Notes: generated from the sequence alone by a model not told the origin. A stretch of 64,000 nt of DNA from Daphnia pulex (GCF_021134715.1 NC_060025.1:3348001-3412000); one strand, 5' to 3'. Numbered from the stretch's first letter, positions 30,497 through 45,893 are shown. Numbers and translations: made by a program.

Positions 30497-32955
30497 ACTT
30501 CTTTGATTAACGAAGCCATTGACCAACCACAATTTAACGTCAAGAACTTTGTTCCCCTAAACCTACTCCATGTCAAATATTTCGACTTCAAATTTAATTA
30601 TGAATAATATATATATTGTGTACAATTAATTTTAACATACAAAAAGACAATGACTTCTTTTATACATTTGCTCAAAATATATTTCTCGTTTATATTTGGT
30701 CTTGGTCCCGGATGAAATCGATAATCACGGGGCCGCAGAATAGAAGGGAGGGAGCCTAGATATACCCTTGTCATTTCTTACCTAAAATCCCGCATATAAA
30801 ATGGCTGTGGCAAATCAGAATTCTAATTTTCGTTTAAAAGAACGTCGGTTTGAGACTGGACGGTTTCCATATTTTTTATGAACTAAAATAATAATTTAAA
30901 AATAAAACTCGAAATCGTCTCAAAAATATCAGATAGGCTTAGTGCTGATCAATACTTCAAATAATAAAAAAACCGAAATCTTAATTTTGGCCAATTTTCA
31001 GATATTTTATACTGATATAAGAAATCGACCCCATTTGACAAGGTTCACGAATAATTAGTTCTTTAGTGGGTTGGATGAATACTAAACTACTCATACATAA
31101 TTTAGAAACCGGAAGTAGGCAAAATAGCAAATTATCAAAATTCTAACAAGTGGGCTTTTTTGTTAGAACACTTACGGTAAATTAGCACAAAACTACTGTT
31201 GATAAATGTCTTTAGAAATGTGCAAAGTAAAACAAGTAACTGAAATGGTGATTCAGAAAATGACTTCCCTTCTAGAAGGCAATGCTTTTTATATAGACAA
31301 CAAAAACAAAAAAAGATTAAAAAAAAAACTCAATACTCATGAAAGATTCTCCTCGTCCAAATCATCATCTCGTAGTCCCGAAGAAACCGCCATGGCACAT
31401 CTCAAACAATATCAAGATCAAAACACCGTGCTATGTTGAGAGCACGGGTAGTAATCGGTGGATGCCAAACCCGTGGTCGTGGGGACCCGGGCCGTGGTCG
31501 AATGAGGCTGGCCGAGTGGCCGCGTAGCTGGAGCAGGCCCATGCCTCGGAGCGGCGAAAGAACGACACGCCAGTGAAAAGTATTGTTGACTGAGTCGTCG
31601 CTGCTGATTTCTCGTCATTTTCCACCAACGGATCTAGTCCATGAAATAGTGTTGCAGGATTAACCTAATAGGAGAATGGACATTACTTTAAAACTCAAAT
31701 CATTTTGAAAGAAGATTATAGTAACACCAAGAAATACCTAAAATCAAGAGAGAACATGTTCTAAGGAACTCAAAAGAGGGAAATACAAGGTAGCAGCCAA
31801 CGGGTTAACAAACAAAGAACTTAGCCAACCCTGTTGCCCTTAATTTCGTTTCCTAAAAAAACAAACAAAGAAAACAATAAAAACTGCTGTCAACATGAAG
31901 AATTCTCAAAATTCTTTGTAAACATAGCTTACAGATAATATGTGATAACTAATCAAACAGAATCTTGGCTGTTGCTGCTTATTTTCGCCACTGAAAATAC
32001 CTACACACTGTTGTTAGATGCATCTTTCTTTTGCGCAGAAATCCCAGGCCTGGATGCGGAACGTCAGATGAGCGCTATTAAGCGGCAGCAAAGCCCGGCA
32101 GATTCGTAACGGGAACAATCAATTTCGATGGCGACGCAGCGTTGGAGATGAGCTTTTATGCCACATGACTGTTGCGAGTGTTGCGTGGCTTCAAAGTTCC
32201 GTGAACGAACTGGTCGGGATACAAGACATCCACTTAATATCGTGGACCGGGTGAAATTTCAAAGAGTAAGAGGGGTTGATAAATGTTTTGCAACATGCGA
32301 AATTGATACTACACTTGCCGAAGCCTGAACCTCGGAGTTCACTTTTTTCAGGTTAAATCTGTCGAATGAATTAATAGAAAATTGAGATTTCACACTTTTA
32401 CAAATCTAATTTGATAAAATGGGGATTAATAATTTTTTTAATTTCTAATTCTGAAATGATGAAGCATTATTATATTCGATTTCATAATTTTACATGTACG
32501 ATTGATAACCAAGTCACACAATTGGTAATTTTTAAAGAAATAAATAGTCGAGGGGCAACAGTACACTCCCAATTGTCTTTTCGCCGTTGTGCTCGAAATT
32601 GATTAGAAAATGGAGTTGATACTCAGTAAAATAGGGCAGCTAAAAATATGGTTCGTAAATTTTATGCGCTCAAAAATGAAAATCATAATCTTCTCAAACG
32701 TCGTTTGAATGACTCGTTTTGTTGAAACGGTAATGAAATTGAAGACCCAATTACTTGAAATAATAGATTATCTATTAGAAATAAGATTCCACCACGGGTT
32801 TGGAAGTATCCAACGATGACTATTAGTGACGGCTTACTTAATGAGGAAACGTTGATGCATGATTGTTTGTGGTTGAAATGTCAAAAAATGAAATGTTTTA
32901 CGAGAGACGGAGTAAAAAATCCTATGCGCTCATCGCTCGGCCTATGGGTCGTACA
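30497..32955. other. Intergenic region without a recognised gene
   Basis: About 2.5 kb of A/T-rich sequence. A GC-richer island at about 31430-31560 with repeated ccgtggtcg-like words, and another at about 32030-32230, are open in short frames only and match nothing I recognise. The right end should include the DOT1L 3'UTR. Confidence 0.4.
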
Positions 32956-36128
<3,173 letters not shown>

Positions 36129-36339
36129 TGTTGGTAAAATATTTATCCAATAGTTGAATCTCTATTGATTAAAATTGCACAGAAAACACAAAAACAAATT
36201 TAAGAGACCCCCACTCATAAAATAAAGATTGCAAACAATTGCAATCAAAACTTAATCGCCTTTCGTCAGACTCGTCAAACTCTGCTTTGTGCTTTCGTTA
36301 TAGAGAGAAGAGCCGGGGTTGCCTAATCGCCTTTTGACG

Positions 36340-37515
36340 TTACCGATTACTTTGCCCGACTTTGGCAACGAACCAGCCGATGTCACACAGCGAAGTCCCT
36401 CCCCCCTGACGGGTGAATTTTGCCACCCTAGCCGATCCGGCGCGACCCCCCTTTGGCGAACTTTTCATTGGCTGGCAGCTTTCGACGTTCGTGTTCCTTG
36501 AGCATGATGACGGCGTAGGCCAGCGTGAAAGCTGCGTCGGCATTGAAGAATGGTGCGTCGTTGCATTTGAACTAGTGGTCAGGGAACTGTTCCATCAATG
36601 GAGAAATAAATGGGGCCTCTCCTGGGAGACGGAAGGCTTCCAGGTAATATCTCAGGGCTTCATCGATGCGGATGCTGTGAAAATCGAAAGAACGGTCGAA
36701 GGCTTCGAGCACGTTGATATTTTTCGGTTGCTGATGTACTCTCCAATCATCTTCTTCTCAAGTCGTGAAAATTCTCGGAGTAAAGCGGCTACATGCATCG
36801 GATCTAATGGATCCACCAAAAGGCCATTCTCCTGATGAATTCCTTTGGCGGACTTGCTGTTGAATTGCTCAGCACCCATTAACAGCTTCTTTTTATGGCG
36901 TACTGAAGAGACTTGCTCCTTCGAGGGCACGTCTGCAGCTGGCTTGACTAAACAGCTCTTTCTAGCTGCTGGCGGCATTGAAAAAGACGTGCTCCAACTG
37001 ACCGTTACCTTTGCCATTCCCCTGTCATTGACAATTCCAATAATGAGGAGAACAACTATACATATAAATAACTAATAACCTTTTATTCTTACCTGGATGA
37101 GGCAATGAGCCTAGATCGAGTTCACGACAATAAGCAAAGCTTCCAACGATAGTAAGTGAATTGTATAGATCCCACCGCCCACCGACAACATTCTTCGATA
37201 GATGTTTGATGAGCTAGCTCTAATCCGATGTATGGCAATCAAAATCGTAATTCAAGCAGAGCTCCGTCACTAAGCCTGAATTTTAAAAAAGGGATATTTA
37301 GATTTCAAAACCTTAAATTTGTATTCACTTCAGATTTACCTGGAATGCGACAAAGTTGTGAAATGGCCTCAAAAGCGACTACCGACTAATCGCCGCTCGT
37401 AGGCTACCTTAGATGACTCAGTCATGAGCCACAATCTCCATCAGATTCAGGAGATAGATTTCTAGCTGAAATTGAAGTCGCGTTCGTGCCGATTCGAATA
37501 GAAACGATTATTTGT
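36340..37515 (-). pseudogene. Broken GBF1-like Arf-GEF fragment (HUS region to Sec7 domain)
   Basis: The minus strand carries recognisable GBF1 blocks in order but in shifting frames. These are FLFESARTRLQFQLEIYL (from about 37507), YERRLV, EAISQLCRIPG, VTELCLNYDFD (the HUS box, usually NYDCD), LSLEALLIVVNS, HKKKLLMGAEQFN, the Sec7 blocks [32 protein letters not shown] and FTLAYAVIML. Damage includes TAG at 37111-37113 and two TAGs near 37210, a frameshift near 37395-37430, a one-base loss in an A run near 36698, and TAG at 36572-36574 where the family has Trp. Two introns remain with splice-like ends, so this is an unprocessed duplicate, not a retrocopy. No intact GBF1 is in the window. It is annotated as non-functional. 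Confidence 0.85.
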
Positions 37516-37950
37516 TTGGCAATTCAATGTATCTATTCCAATGATGATGGGAAACGCAATGTGTCTCGATTGACACAAAATTCCCGAAAGAAATACACCA
37601 AAATTTTCAGCAATTGCAGGTACGATAAACCAACTGCTCCATGTTATGTCTGCTTTAAGCACTGTATTCTAAGTTGTTGAAGATAAGACACCAAATACAT
37701 CAGACGAGCACGTAAAGGCCTTCAGCTTCCTGAACCCGAATGCCGCGGCATAAGCGTTCAGTGCGCCGCCCTACTGAACTAATGAATACATCAAATAAAT
37801 AAAAATAAGATTACATAAACGACACCTTTTGTCAGGGCAAGTTGGCGTGCTCGGGCAATTTAAGGGAGCTAGAAATACGTAGTACATTATGCTCTCACCA
37901 CTTCACCAGGTGTATTTCTAGCCCAAGAAAAGCCTATCACATCATACTCT

Positions 37951-40900
37951 TCAATTGCGTGAGTAACTGCCGACGCCACACTTGCCGAGTGATGGCATTG
38001 GCATTAAAGTGTCGGGCACGACAATGTTCACCTCAACCCCATGACTAAAGCCTAGCTCACTGGTGGATATTGAATCATTACGCGATAGAATTTTCGAAAA
38101 GAAAAAGCTTGTCGATTGTCCAGTTTGCTGACTGTTTTCTTCCATAGGCTGGATGCTAGTATTAGCCTTGGCCTTCTCTGACCAGACTTGGCTCTCCCCC
38201 CTGGTCCAGTTCCGTGACGCCCCCTTTTCCGGGTTCACATCAGAGGTTAGCGTTGAATAAAAAGACGCTCGCCGTCGTAAAGCGATGGCAGCTTCCAATC
38301 TTCGAGGACTCCTTCGCAAAACTATAGCAAAAAAAAAAAAAAAAACTTACTTACAGACATGACAAAATGTAGCAAAGTAATACACGAATTTTACCCTCTT
38401 GTTTAATTTCTGGGGATTCACCGACGACGTGAATTCCATCAGTTTTCTTGTTTTTGTTATCGCTGCGAAGTCGTGATGGGGTCTCTGGCGCCAAAATTTG
38501 ATCTGGAAAACATAAAACAAACAGTAAAAACTGCGTGGACGTGAAAGGTGAACACGAATACTGAAAAACATACCCGTTGCTTTGCAAGGTGTAGTGAATT
38601 GCGCTAGTAGTTCGAACGACGTTTTCAGTTTCTTGGATGTAAATGTTGCTTTAGACGGAGATTTGATTCGACTTTTCTTGAGAGGTGCATCAATTCCTCC
38701 AAACTGCAAACTGCGTCGTACCCGTACGACCTCGTTGGGCTCTAATCGAAAAAAAAAGCACACGAATCAGATTCAATTGTTACGAAGATTTAAAATGGTA
38801 TTACCTTCTTTCTTGGTAACGACAGGAATCCTCTCGACTTTATTTGGAAGGGTAATCTGCTTTCTGTGCTGAAGAACAGTTAGACTTGGTTGCCTAGACA
38901 GTGTCCTCGACCTGCAATTAAAAAAACCATTATAATTACTGAAACAAGGCAATTTTAAGCACATCACTCTCACCTTAAATCGCGTGTGACTGATCTTTGG
39001 CTGTCCAATGTTTCGTTCCGAGAAACGGAATGAACCGACAACGTTCTGGAGCTTAATGTTGGACTAGGAGTTCGCGTTGAATTTTTCGATCGCACAATAT
39101 CACTCAAGCTGGCCGGAATAGGCTGATTTAATTCTTCTCCCAAGTTAACAAGAAACTCGGGTAACATGTTTTCGAAGCTGAACAGGAAGATGACCATAAA
39201 TATTGAAATGCCGCCTCAATTTTAAATTTCGTTTATCATACCTGACTACCAAACCGTCCTGGAAAAAACTTGATGTAAGTTGAGGATTAGAATGGATTGC
39301 CAGCATTTGGAACAAACTAACTGTGTCTTGCAGCACTTCTTCTTCTTCTCCAACCAGCGAAGGAACAACCTTTTTATGCGCATGAGTTTCTGTTAGTTTC
39401 TGATTTTCACAATAGTTTTTCATAAACTGAAACTTACCCAACTTAATTCAAGTCGAAGCATAATTTGAAATTTGAATTCGTGGACTTTGTTGTCTTTTGG
39501 GATTGAGCGATTAACTGTTCCTGGTTTTTTAAGGAAGTTTTGCCGAATTGTTTCAAATCCTTCCACCTATTAAAAAATGTTTCTTTAACAAGCCTTAAGA
39601 TTAAGATAAATTTGAGCTGTTACTTACCATTGATTGTTTTTCTTTCCATACATAGAGAATTGTACTAGTGATCACTTGGACTAGGCAGAATAGTTGCCAG
39701 TCTTCAAGCTGTGAGTTACTTTCTTGATTTTTAAGTTTTAAACAGCGATCCAGTATCTCTTGATGAACGAATTCTACTCTGCTTGGAACTATTTTAACCT
39801 TATCTTCGCCAAATTCGATCGATGAACGCAGACTTAACAAGTACATTTCAAGGTCTTTCCAGATCTTTTCCTTTCTTTCTTCGGCTATTTGTTTCTCCCG
39901 ATTAATTTTTTCACGTTCTATTTCATCGTTCTTTGCTCGAATTTCCTGACTTTTTTGCAGAAGTGTAGACGCGCGAAGGTTTTGAATCCTATTAGAACCA
40001 ATTTTTTTAAGTGCACCTCCTTCACTGGCCAAATAACCTGAATGCGTGTCGTTTTGAGGAATTGAGTGGGACAATTGATCAAAGGAATTGTTGTTGAATT
40101 CTTTTAAACATTTTTCCTGTGTTTCTTCACTCTGAAAGCTGAAAAGCAGGAAATTTAGCATAGATTATTTGTACAGATAAAATAGATCCGACTTACCAAT
40201 GTTTTAAATTTTGCCAATGCGTTCCTAATTGAACTCCTATCTTTTCTACATAATTTCCTTTGAGGTGACTGAGTGGAGACCAGTTGAGGCACTGGTTAGG
40301 AATTGAGGGTGAAAGATCTTCCGTAAATGGCGAACTTCTGCCCTGATCTTCAACAATTCTTTCGACAAAATTCCGAGTCCTTGATACCGTGGAGCTTTCT
40401 TGGTTTATTGAACCAAAAAGAATAGTGGCCCAGGATTGAAAGGAAATGCAATCGGCGGATGGGAATAGCATAAAAGCTGTACGGGAAGTTAGTGGGGAAA
40501 CGTAGCAAAATCTGCCGTTCAACTGACCAATCTAATGGGGAAAATCATATTCAAAAGGATTAGTTTAAATATAAATTTTAAAAACAGTAAGATTTAACTC
40601 AATACCCATGATATTTTCTGTGAAAAAAGCTTCGGTATCGACGCACTCCTGCTGGAGAGTAGATGTAGTGATTCATACCTCAACCAGTTTAAGATTGAGA
40701 CTGATGTTTTCTGTACAGTCTTGCAATTGATTACAGATTTGTTAACATTTTCGTCTTCCGAACTGTTCGGCGATGGATATGTGTAAACAACGAAAGACAA
40801 GAATTTAATCAATTGGCTCTTATTTTAGAAAATATTGAAAATTAATACCAAAGACTAGATTTGATGCAACTAGGGTTCCAGCACTGCAACTGAAACTCAA

Positions 40901-41750
40901 TCTCTTGTTCATTGAGTACTAAGGTAAGTGTTTTGGAACCAAGTGAAAGAGACTGGCAAGAAGAACACATTTCTTTAGAGTAACCTTCTGCCGAGCATGA
41001 AGCTTGCAAAATTTGACTAAAACTAAAGGGTGAGGTAAATGACAAGGCATTAATCACTGCCCCATGTAGATTACCTGCAATTGTGCTAAATATTGTCTTT
41101 TTATCATTTGACAAATCAATGAAATTCAGACTTAGTTGAAACTCTTGGAAGCGTTTTGCCAACTCTTTAGGCAAAATGGCATCAGTAACTGATTTGACTG
41201 ACAGTTCATCTTGAACACTGAATCTGCAGAATGAGCTTATTGCTTCATCAGTTGGTACTTCGGTAAATATGAAAACAAGATTTTGCAAGCTCTGATCAAG
41301 TTGTTTTCCAGTTCTTTTCCTTTTTCTGGTAGGAGTCAGGGCATTAGAAGTAGTTTTCCATTCGTAATCTGAAAATATATCTTGAAGAGTTCGACTGAGA
41401 ACACTAGCTCCAGTCATTTGATTCAAAGTGGCTCCTTCAACGAAGGCATTGTTCTGTTCAAAACTAACATGCAATGCTTCTTCAAACTCCTCCACAGTTT
41501 GGGTAGTAAGTTCCACAAAGCGAGCTTTGTTAGTTAATTGATATTTTGATGAAGAGTAGAAGCGGTAGCCCCACTGAATGTTAATTTGTGAACCCTCACT
41601 GAAACAGTTTAAAATGTTGAGGACGACGTGTTTGAAGAGACGGATACACTGCAAGGGGAAATCATCATCACTGTTCACTAAACTTTTACCAGATCTGACA
41701 GAAGGCAAATCTAGATCGAAGAGAAACACTATGCTTGGTCTCGTAGCCAT
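37951..41750 (-). CDS. TICRR: Treslin/TICRR-like DNA replication initiation factor
   Basis: Eleven exons on the minus strand, about 1057 aa: 40849-41750, 40606-40816, 40197-40531, 39628-40138, 39438-39566, 39242-39369, 38974-39177, 38805-38911, 38574-38741, 38395-38502, 37951-38321. The N-terminal domain begins with a hydrophobic FLFDLDLPS strand, and WGYRFYSS, EEFEEAL and FSDYEWK match the Treslin N-terminus. A charged coiled coil (about 510-560) and a MLRLELSW block match its middle domain. The C-terminal third is disordered with many proline-directed sites (RTPSPT, KSPSK, APETPSR, RRSPRR), as expected of a factor that CDKs phosphorylate to bind TopBP1 and load CDC45 at origins. The protein is shorter than vertebrate Treslin (about 1900 aa). 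Family assignment is by pattern of conserved blocks; the last exon is the weakest part. Confidence 0.83.
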
Positions 41751-42282
41751 AATTCTGAAATAAACAATTTACATTATTCTGAAACAAACAATTTATATTA
41801 CATTTATTACAAACTGCTCAAAAGTCAAAACAAATGATTTTCATTGTGGAACCACAGACTACGGTCATAGACTACGACTACGAGAGACTAAACAGTTTTA
41901 AACACTCGATTCCATAAGCCTGAGAGGAATCGTCTGCTCTGCTCTGAATCGATGCTCCAGCATGCAGTGGTAACATATGCCATCTAGCAATAATAACGGC
42001 AACCCGAATAAATATGTAATTTGAAAAATAGGTCAGAAATGATAATTAATTAATCGAGTTAAATTCAGGAAATCTTTTGCATTACGATGTAGCTCATATA
42101 ATAGTTTATTACCAAGATCCACTTTTCTCAAAGATCATTTTAGTTGGAGACAATTGGCTTAGTAATAAAATTTGTATTGATTTGGTGACAACATAAAAAA
42201 ATACGTAGAACCTTTTATATGCTGATGAATAGAGTCGTGAGTAAATGAGTAACCTAAAACAGGATATTTGCAACATTCGGAA
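41751..42282. other. Spacer between TICRR and the secreted-protein gene
   Basis: The spacer is short and A/T-rich. It includes the 5' side of TICRR and the 3'UTR of the next minus-strand gene, with a minus-strand AATAAA at 42105-42110. No gene was seen. Confidence 0.5.
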
Positions 42283-43059
42283 TTAAGATGACTGAGTTTC
42301 TTTGGGTGCTTGAAGTCTTTGATTAGGGAAAGGTTGCGCAAGAGATTTGAGAGTTGGGTAATTTTCAATTGCTCGGAAAACAAGAAGGATTGTTTCGGAA
42401 TCGAAAGGACAACGGGCAAAAGCCCGGCTGCAAGTTTCTGAGTTCTTGGCCGTCGATCCGATGTACGCCGCATACTGGAACACTCCTCTACCTTTGGCAA
42501 CTTTGGGTCCATCAGTGGAAACAGCCAAAGGTTGGTCGCTGATTTTAGAATTACATTAAACATTATCAATCACTTCGATCCTTAAATAAACAATTCGATT
42601 CAAACCTACAGAAGCATTGAACGAAGGCGAATTTCTTCGGGAAGCAATTCACTTTCAGCTCTTCGATGCAGTTCACAAATCAGCCTGATGTGGTCAGCAT
42701 AAGCGATAAATCAATCGTTAAAATGGCAAGAATAATTTCTAAAGTTACTAACGAACCTAGAACCACATCCAAATTTATCAACTTGAACGGCAGTGTCAAG
42801 GTACAAATCGACGTCCTTCTCGTGACTTTTCTGTGTGTAATTGGCAGACAGAAGGCTAATATCGAATTCATCAACCGAAGCTTTGGCGTCTTTGTTTTCT
42901 GCCGTCTCGACAATCTGTAACATTAAATAAAAGGAATTTAATTTAGTTTTCATTTCTTGTAACAATTTTAATACTCACTATTGTTTCGGTAGGCACGACT
43001 ATAGCGGCCGATTGCGTCTGAGCAATCAAAACTGCTGCCATGATAAAAACAACAAACAT
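42283..43059 (-). CDS. Small secreted cysteine-containing protein (arthropod type, unknown function)
   Basis: Four exons on the minus strand: 42979-43059, 42757-42914, 42610-42684, 42283-42538; 189 aa. It starts with a signal peptide (MFVVFIMAAVLIAQTQSAA). The mature part has CGSRLICELHRRAES followed by CSRAFARCP, an arrangement reminiscent of small secreted arthropod proteins of the DM4/12 kind, with cysteines placed for disulfides. Each splice junction keeps the frame. A TATA box lies upstream on the same strand. It borders the tyrosine-rich secreted genes. I do not know its function, and the family resemblance is from memory of the pattern only. Confidence 0.72.
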
Positions 43060-43210
43060 TTTCGTTAACCTAAACAAGAGAACAAAAATTTTATTAATTA
43101 GGAAGACGACTCGATTCTACAGATTTTTTTGCATGCCTGTGAGTGAAGATTAAGAAGCAACAAGTTGAACACCTGAAACTGTACTGTCGACTAAACCGGT
43201 CTGGTCTACT

Positions 43211-43217
43211 TTATATA
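43211..43217 (-). promoter_or_regulatory. TATA box of the 189-aa secreted protein gene
   Basis: On the minus strand the sequence reads CTATATAAAG, about 150 bases upstream of the start codon, with CAGT-like initiator words about 30 bases downstream near 43183. Confidence 0.6.
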
Positions 43218-43904
43218 GATGGGCTGCTGACTGCGCATCGGACTAAAAATAAGAGAGTTGATGAGGAAACGGGTGTTTACTGTTTAGCTTTCGCTATTGG
43301 TAGCGCTGAATCGGAAACAGTTTCTCCCTCCTGAACGTAATGGTGTCACGCCATCTTTAGAAATGATAACGCTCGATAACGCTGATCATTTTTAATTGAA
43401 CTATAGAATATAGCCAGAGTTTCTTGACACATGAGAAACTCATACAAAATAGCTATCAAAATAATCAGAAAGGGAAAACCAAGAGAAAGAGCTTCGCGCT
43501 CCATACTGTGCATCGAAAGTCTGAAAGAGAAAGTTTCGTTGAGCACTCGGGTGAGTTACCCCCAACTATTTGGAGCCTCATATTTTTTCCTTTTCTTAAT
43601 GCCGGCTAATAATACATGACATTTCGAATACAGTACTAATGAAAGTTATTTTTACAATACTGCTCATGAATCTAAAACTTAAAAAAAAAATCGATAGGAG
43701 AAAAGTAACTTTCTTACTCTCTCTTTCATTATGGATGCTTGGATGAGCACAGGCAAGTTGAATCTCGAATCTAAGCTTTTGAAAAATAAAAAATAAATTG
43801 TCTCTGCAACGGTGTCAAACAAACTTCGAGGAGATATGTTTCAAGGTTTGACAACACTACAGCAAAGCCAATTCAATAAAATTTTTGGTTAGTTAACAAG
43901 TATA
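43218..43904. other. Spacer without recognised gene
   Basis: I saw no gene here. Short open frames on both strands lack signal peptides, splice logic or familiar motifs. Confidence 0.45.
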
Positions 43905-44152
43905 ATTTATTTTTATTAACATTCAACATTATCGAGCAAGTAGTTAACAAAGGCGAACTTATGAGAATTCTTCACACATTTAAAGCTGGGTGTCGGTGTT
44001 GGTGTCGGTGTTGGTGCCGAGTGTTGGAGCCTCTGTGTAACTGCTGGATATAGAATAAGTAGTAATATAACGCTAAGGGATTCGGTGTGGTGTAGTGTAG
44101 TGTAGTACTTTGAATTAGCATAAGTCATGGCGTGGTAAGGAGCCTTTGTGGT
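43905..44152 (-). other. 3'UTR of the PAYY-repeat gene holding decayed coding sequence
   Basis: Two minus-strand AATAAA signals near 43907-43917 mark the transcript end. Between them and the stop codon, the same frame continues as Tyr/Thr-rich sequence (TTKAPYHAMTY, SKYYTT). After a frameshift another frame reads ITTYSISSSYTEAPTLGT. Both resemble the protein upstream, so the C-terminus was probably once longer. Confidence 0.55.
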
Positions 44153-45408
44153 TTAGTAACTTGCCTGGGTAGTATAATACGGCGCCATTGTGGTGTAAGA
44201 AGAAGTCATTGGTCTGTAAAAGGGTGCCGGAGCCTCAGTCATGGAATAGCTGGAAGCAGAATTGAGATAAGGGTAGTATTGAGGAGCTTCGGCATAGTTG
44301 CTTGGAGTAACAGTGGTGTAGTAACTCGGGGAAGTATAATACATCGGAGCAGCGTATGGGGTTGTGTAGTAGGGCGCCGGAGTTGTAGCGTAATAACTAG
44401 AAGCGTCTCTGTAGTGCCTTCGAGCAGCGTACGTAGTCGTGTAGTATGGCATTGGGGTAGTGTGGTAAGATGCTGGAACTGGAGCAGAGGAATACGGTGC
44501 CATCGTTGGGTGGTACGGCGACGGGGTAGTATAGTACGATGGCGCTACAGTAGGATAGTATGGCGCCGGAGTGGCTTCAGAGTAGTAGCTTGGAGCAGCA
44601 TATGTTGTGGTGTAGTACGCTGGAGCCGGGGTGGAGTAGTACGCTGGAGCCGGAGTGGTGTAGTACGCTGGAGCCACGGTGGGGTAATACGCTGGAGCCG
44701 GAGTGGGGTAGTACGCTGGAGCCGGGGTGGAGTAGTACGCTGGAGCCGGAGTGGGGTAGTACGCTGGAGCCACGGTGGGGTAATACGCTGGAGCCGGAGT
44801 GGGGTAGTACGCTGGAGCCGGAGTGGGGTAGTACGCTGGAGCCGGAGTGGGGTAGTACGCTGGAGCCGGGGTGGAGTAGTACGCTGGAGCCGGAGTGGTG
44901 TAGTACGCTGGAGCCGGAGTGGGGTAGTACGCTGGAGACGGAGTGGTGTAGTACGCTGGAGCCGGAGTAGTGTAGTACGCTGGAGCCGGAGTAGTGTAGT
45001 ACGCTGGAGCCGGAGTAGTGTAGTACGCTGGAGCCGGAGTAGTATAGTACGCTGGAGCCTGGGTGGTGTAGTACGTTGGAGCCGGTGGAGCGTAGTACGT
45101 TGGAGCCGGTGGAGCGTAGTACGTTGGAGCTGGGCTGGTGTAGTATGTTGGAGCCGGGCTGGTGTAGTACATGGGCTCTGGGGTAGTATTGTAATACGGT
45201 GAAACCGTTGGCCCAGCACCCACAATCGAGGCGGCCATCAACGAGGTGATGGCCAGTAAGAATACTATGCCATAATTACCTGAAAAATTAAGTCAAAATT
45301 AATTCGCGCCAATTAATTAAAGAAGAGACAAAAGACATTGATTGCAAGAAACACAGTTTAAAGTGATGTATATACGTAACTCAAAACTTTAAAAGATTCC
45401 TTACCCAT
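44153..45408 (-). CDS. Secreted Pro/Ala/Tyr-repeat protein (structural-type)
   Basis: Two exons on the minus strand: 45405-45408 (ATGG) and 44153-45279; 376 aa. The start is chosen because the tiny first exon joins in frame to a signal peptide (MGNYGIVFLLAITSLMAASIVGA). The mature chain has about 24 units of eight residues, PAPAYYTT or PAPAYYPT, followed by a less regular Tyr/Pro/Thr region ending APYYTTQASY. It has no cysteine-rich domain or enzyme motif. Such Tyr-Tyr-rich repeats occur in arthropod structural secretions and could be cross-linked through dityrosine, which is inference. A TATA box and TCAGT initiator lie just upstream. The opposite strand is also open for 356 codons because of the repeat and is not a gene. 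Confidence 0.85.
44612..45167 (-). repeat. 24-bp coding tandem repeat (PAPAYYxT)
   Basis: About 23 units of 24 bp encode eight residues each, with a Thr/Pro/Ser choice after Tyr-Tyr. A variant unit encoding PTVAP occurs twice about 96 bp apart with matching neighbours, suggesting a four-unit higher-order duplication. Confidence 0.9.
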
Positions 45409-45483
45409 GGTGGCAGTGGCAGACTAAATTGAAAGAATAAGAAATTCTAGACAGAAGTTGCAACGAATCAAAACCAAGACTCG

Positions 45484-45520
45484 ACTGATGTAATGCAGGT
45501 GTGTGAACCCTCCTTTTATA
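45484..45520 (-). promoter_or_regulatory. Core promoter of the PAYY-repeat gene (TATA + initiator)
   Basis: The minus strand has TATAAAA at 45514-45520 and the arthropod initiator TCAGT at 45484-45488, spaced about 30 bases, roughly 80 bases before the start codon. Confidence 0.75.
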
Positions 45521-45893
45521 CCTGTCTACCTGTCCAGGGGATGGGATTCCGGTAAAATCCCAGCGGCTGTTTCAGCAGGTCGTCACCCCGCCCTCTCTTC
45601 TCACAACTGTGCGATTGCATTTCATAAACTTTGATTGAATCAAATAGAAACCACAGTAAGTTAATAAACGTCAATTTAGCCGCATCGTCTAACGCAGAAA
45701 TTTTTGAAAATTTGATTTCATGTGAATTATATTGTATAGTTTTGAATTCAAAGAAAAGACACCAAAGTATCCGGCCAGGTGAAATGACCTAGAAAGACCT
45801 TGACAAATAACTGCAGGGCATTCACAGGGCAACAAGGAGTGGAGAATGAAAATCCACGTGATCAAGATCTCCCTACCTCTGCTAGAAATTTTG

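Noticed and set aside
31206-31618. Small open frames on both strands in the flippase 3 to DOT1L spacer
   Set aside because: They have no start context, splice partner, signal peptide or recognisable motif.
44132-45202. 356-codon open frame on the + strand opposite the PAYY-repeat gene
   Set aside because: It lacks a signal peptide and promoter, and its Arg/Ser/Trp/Val repeat is the mirror of the 24-bp repeat. The minus strand has the signal peptide, splice site and TATA/TCAGT promoter.
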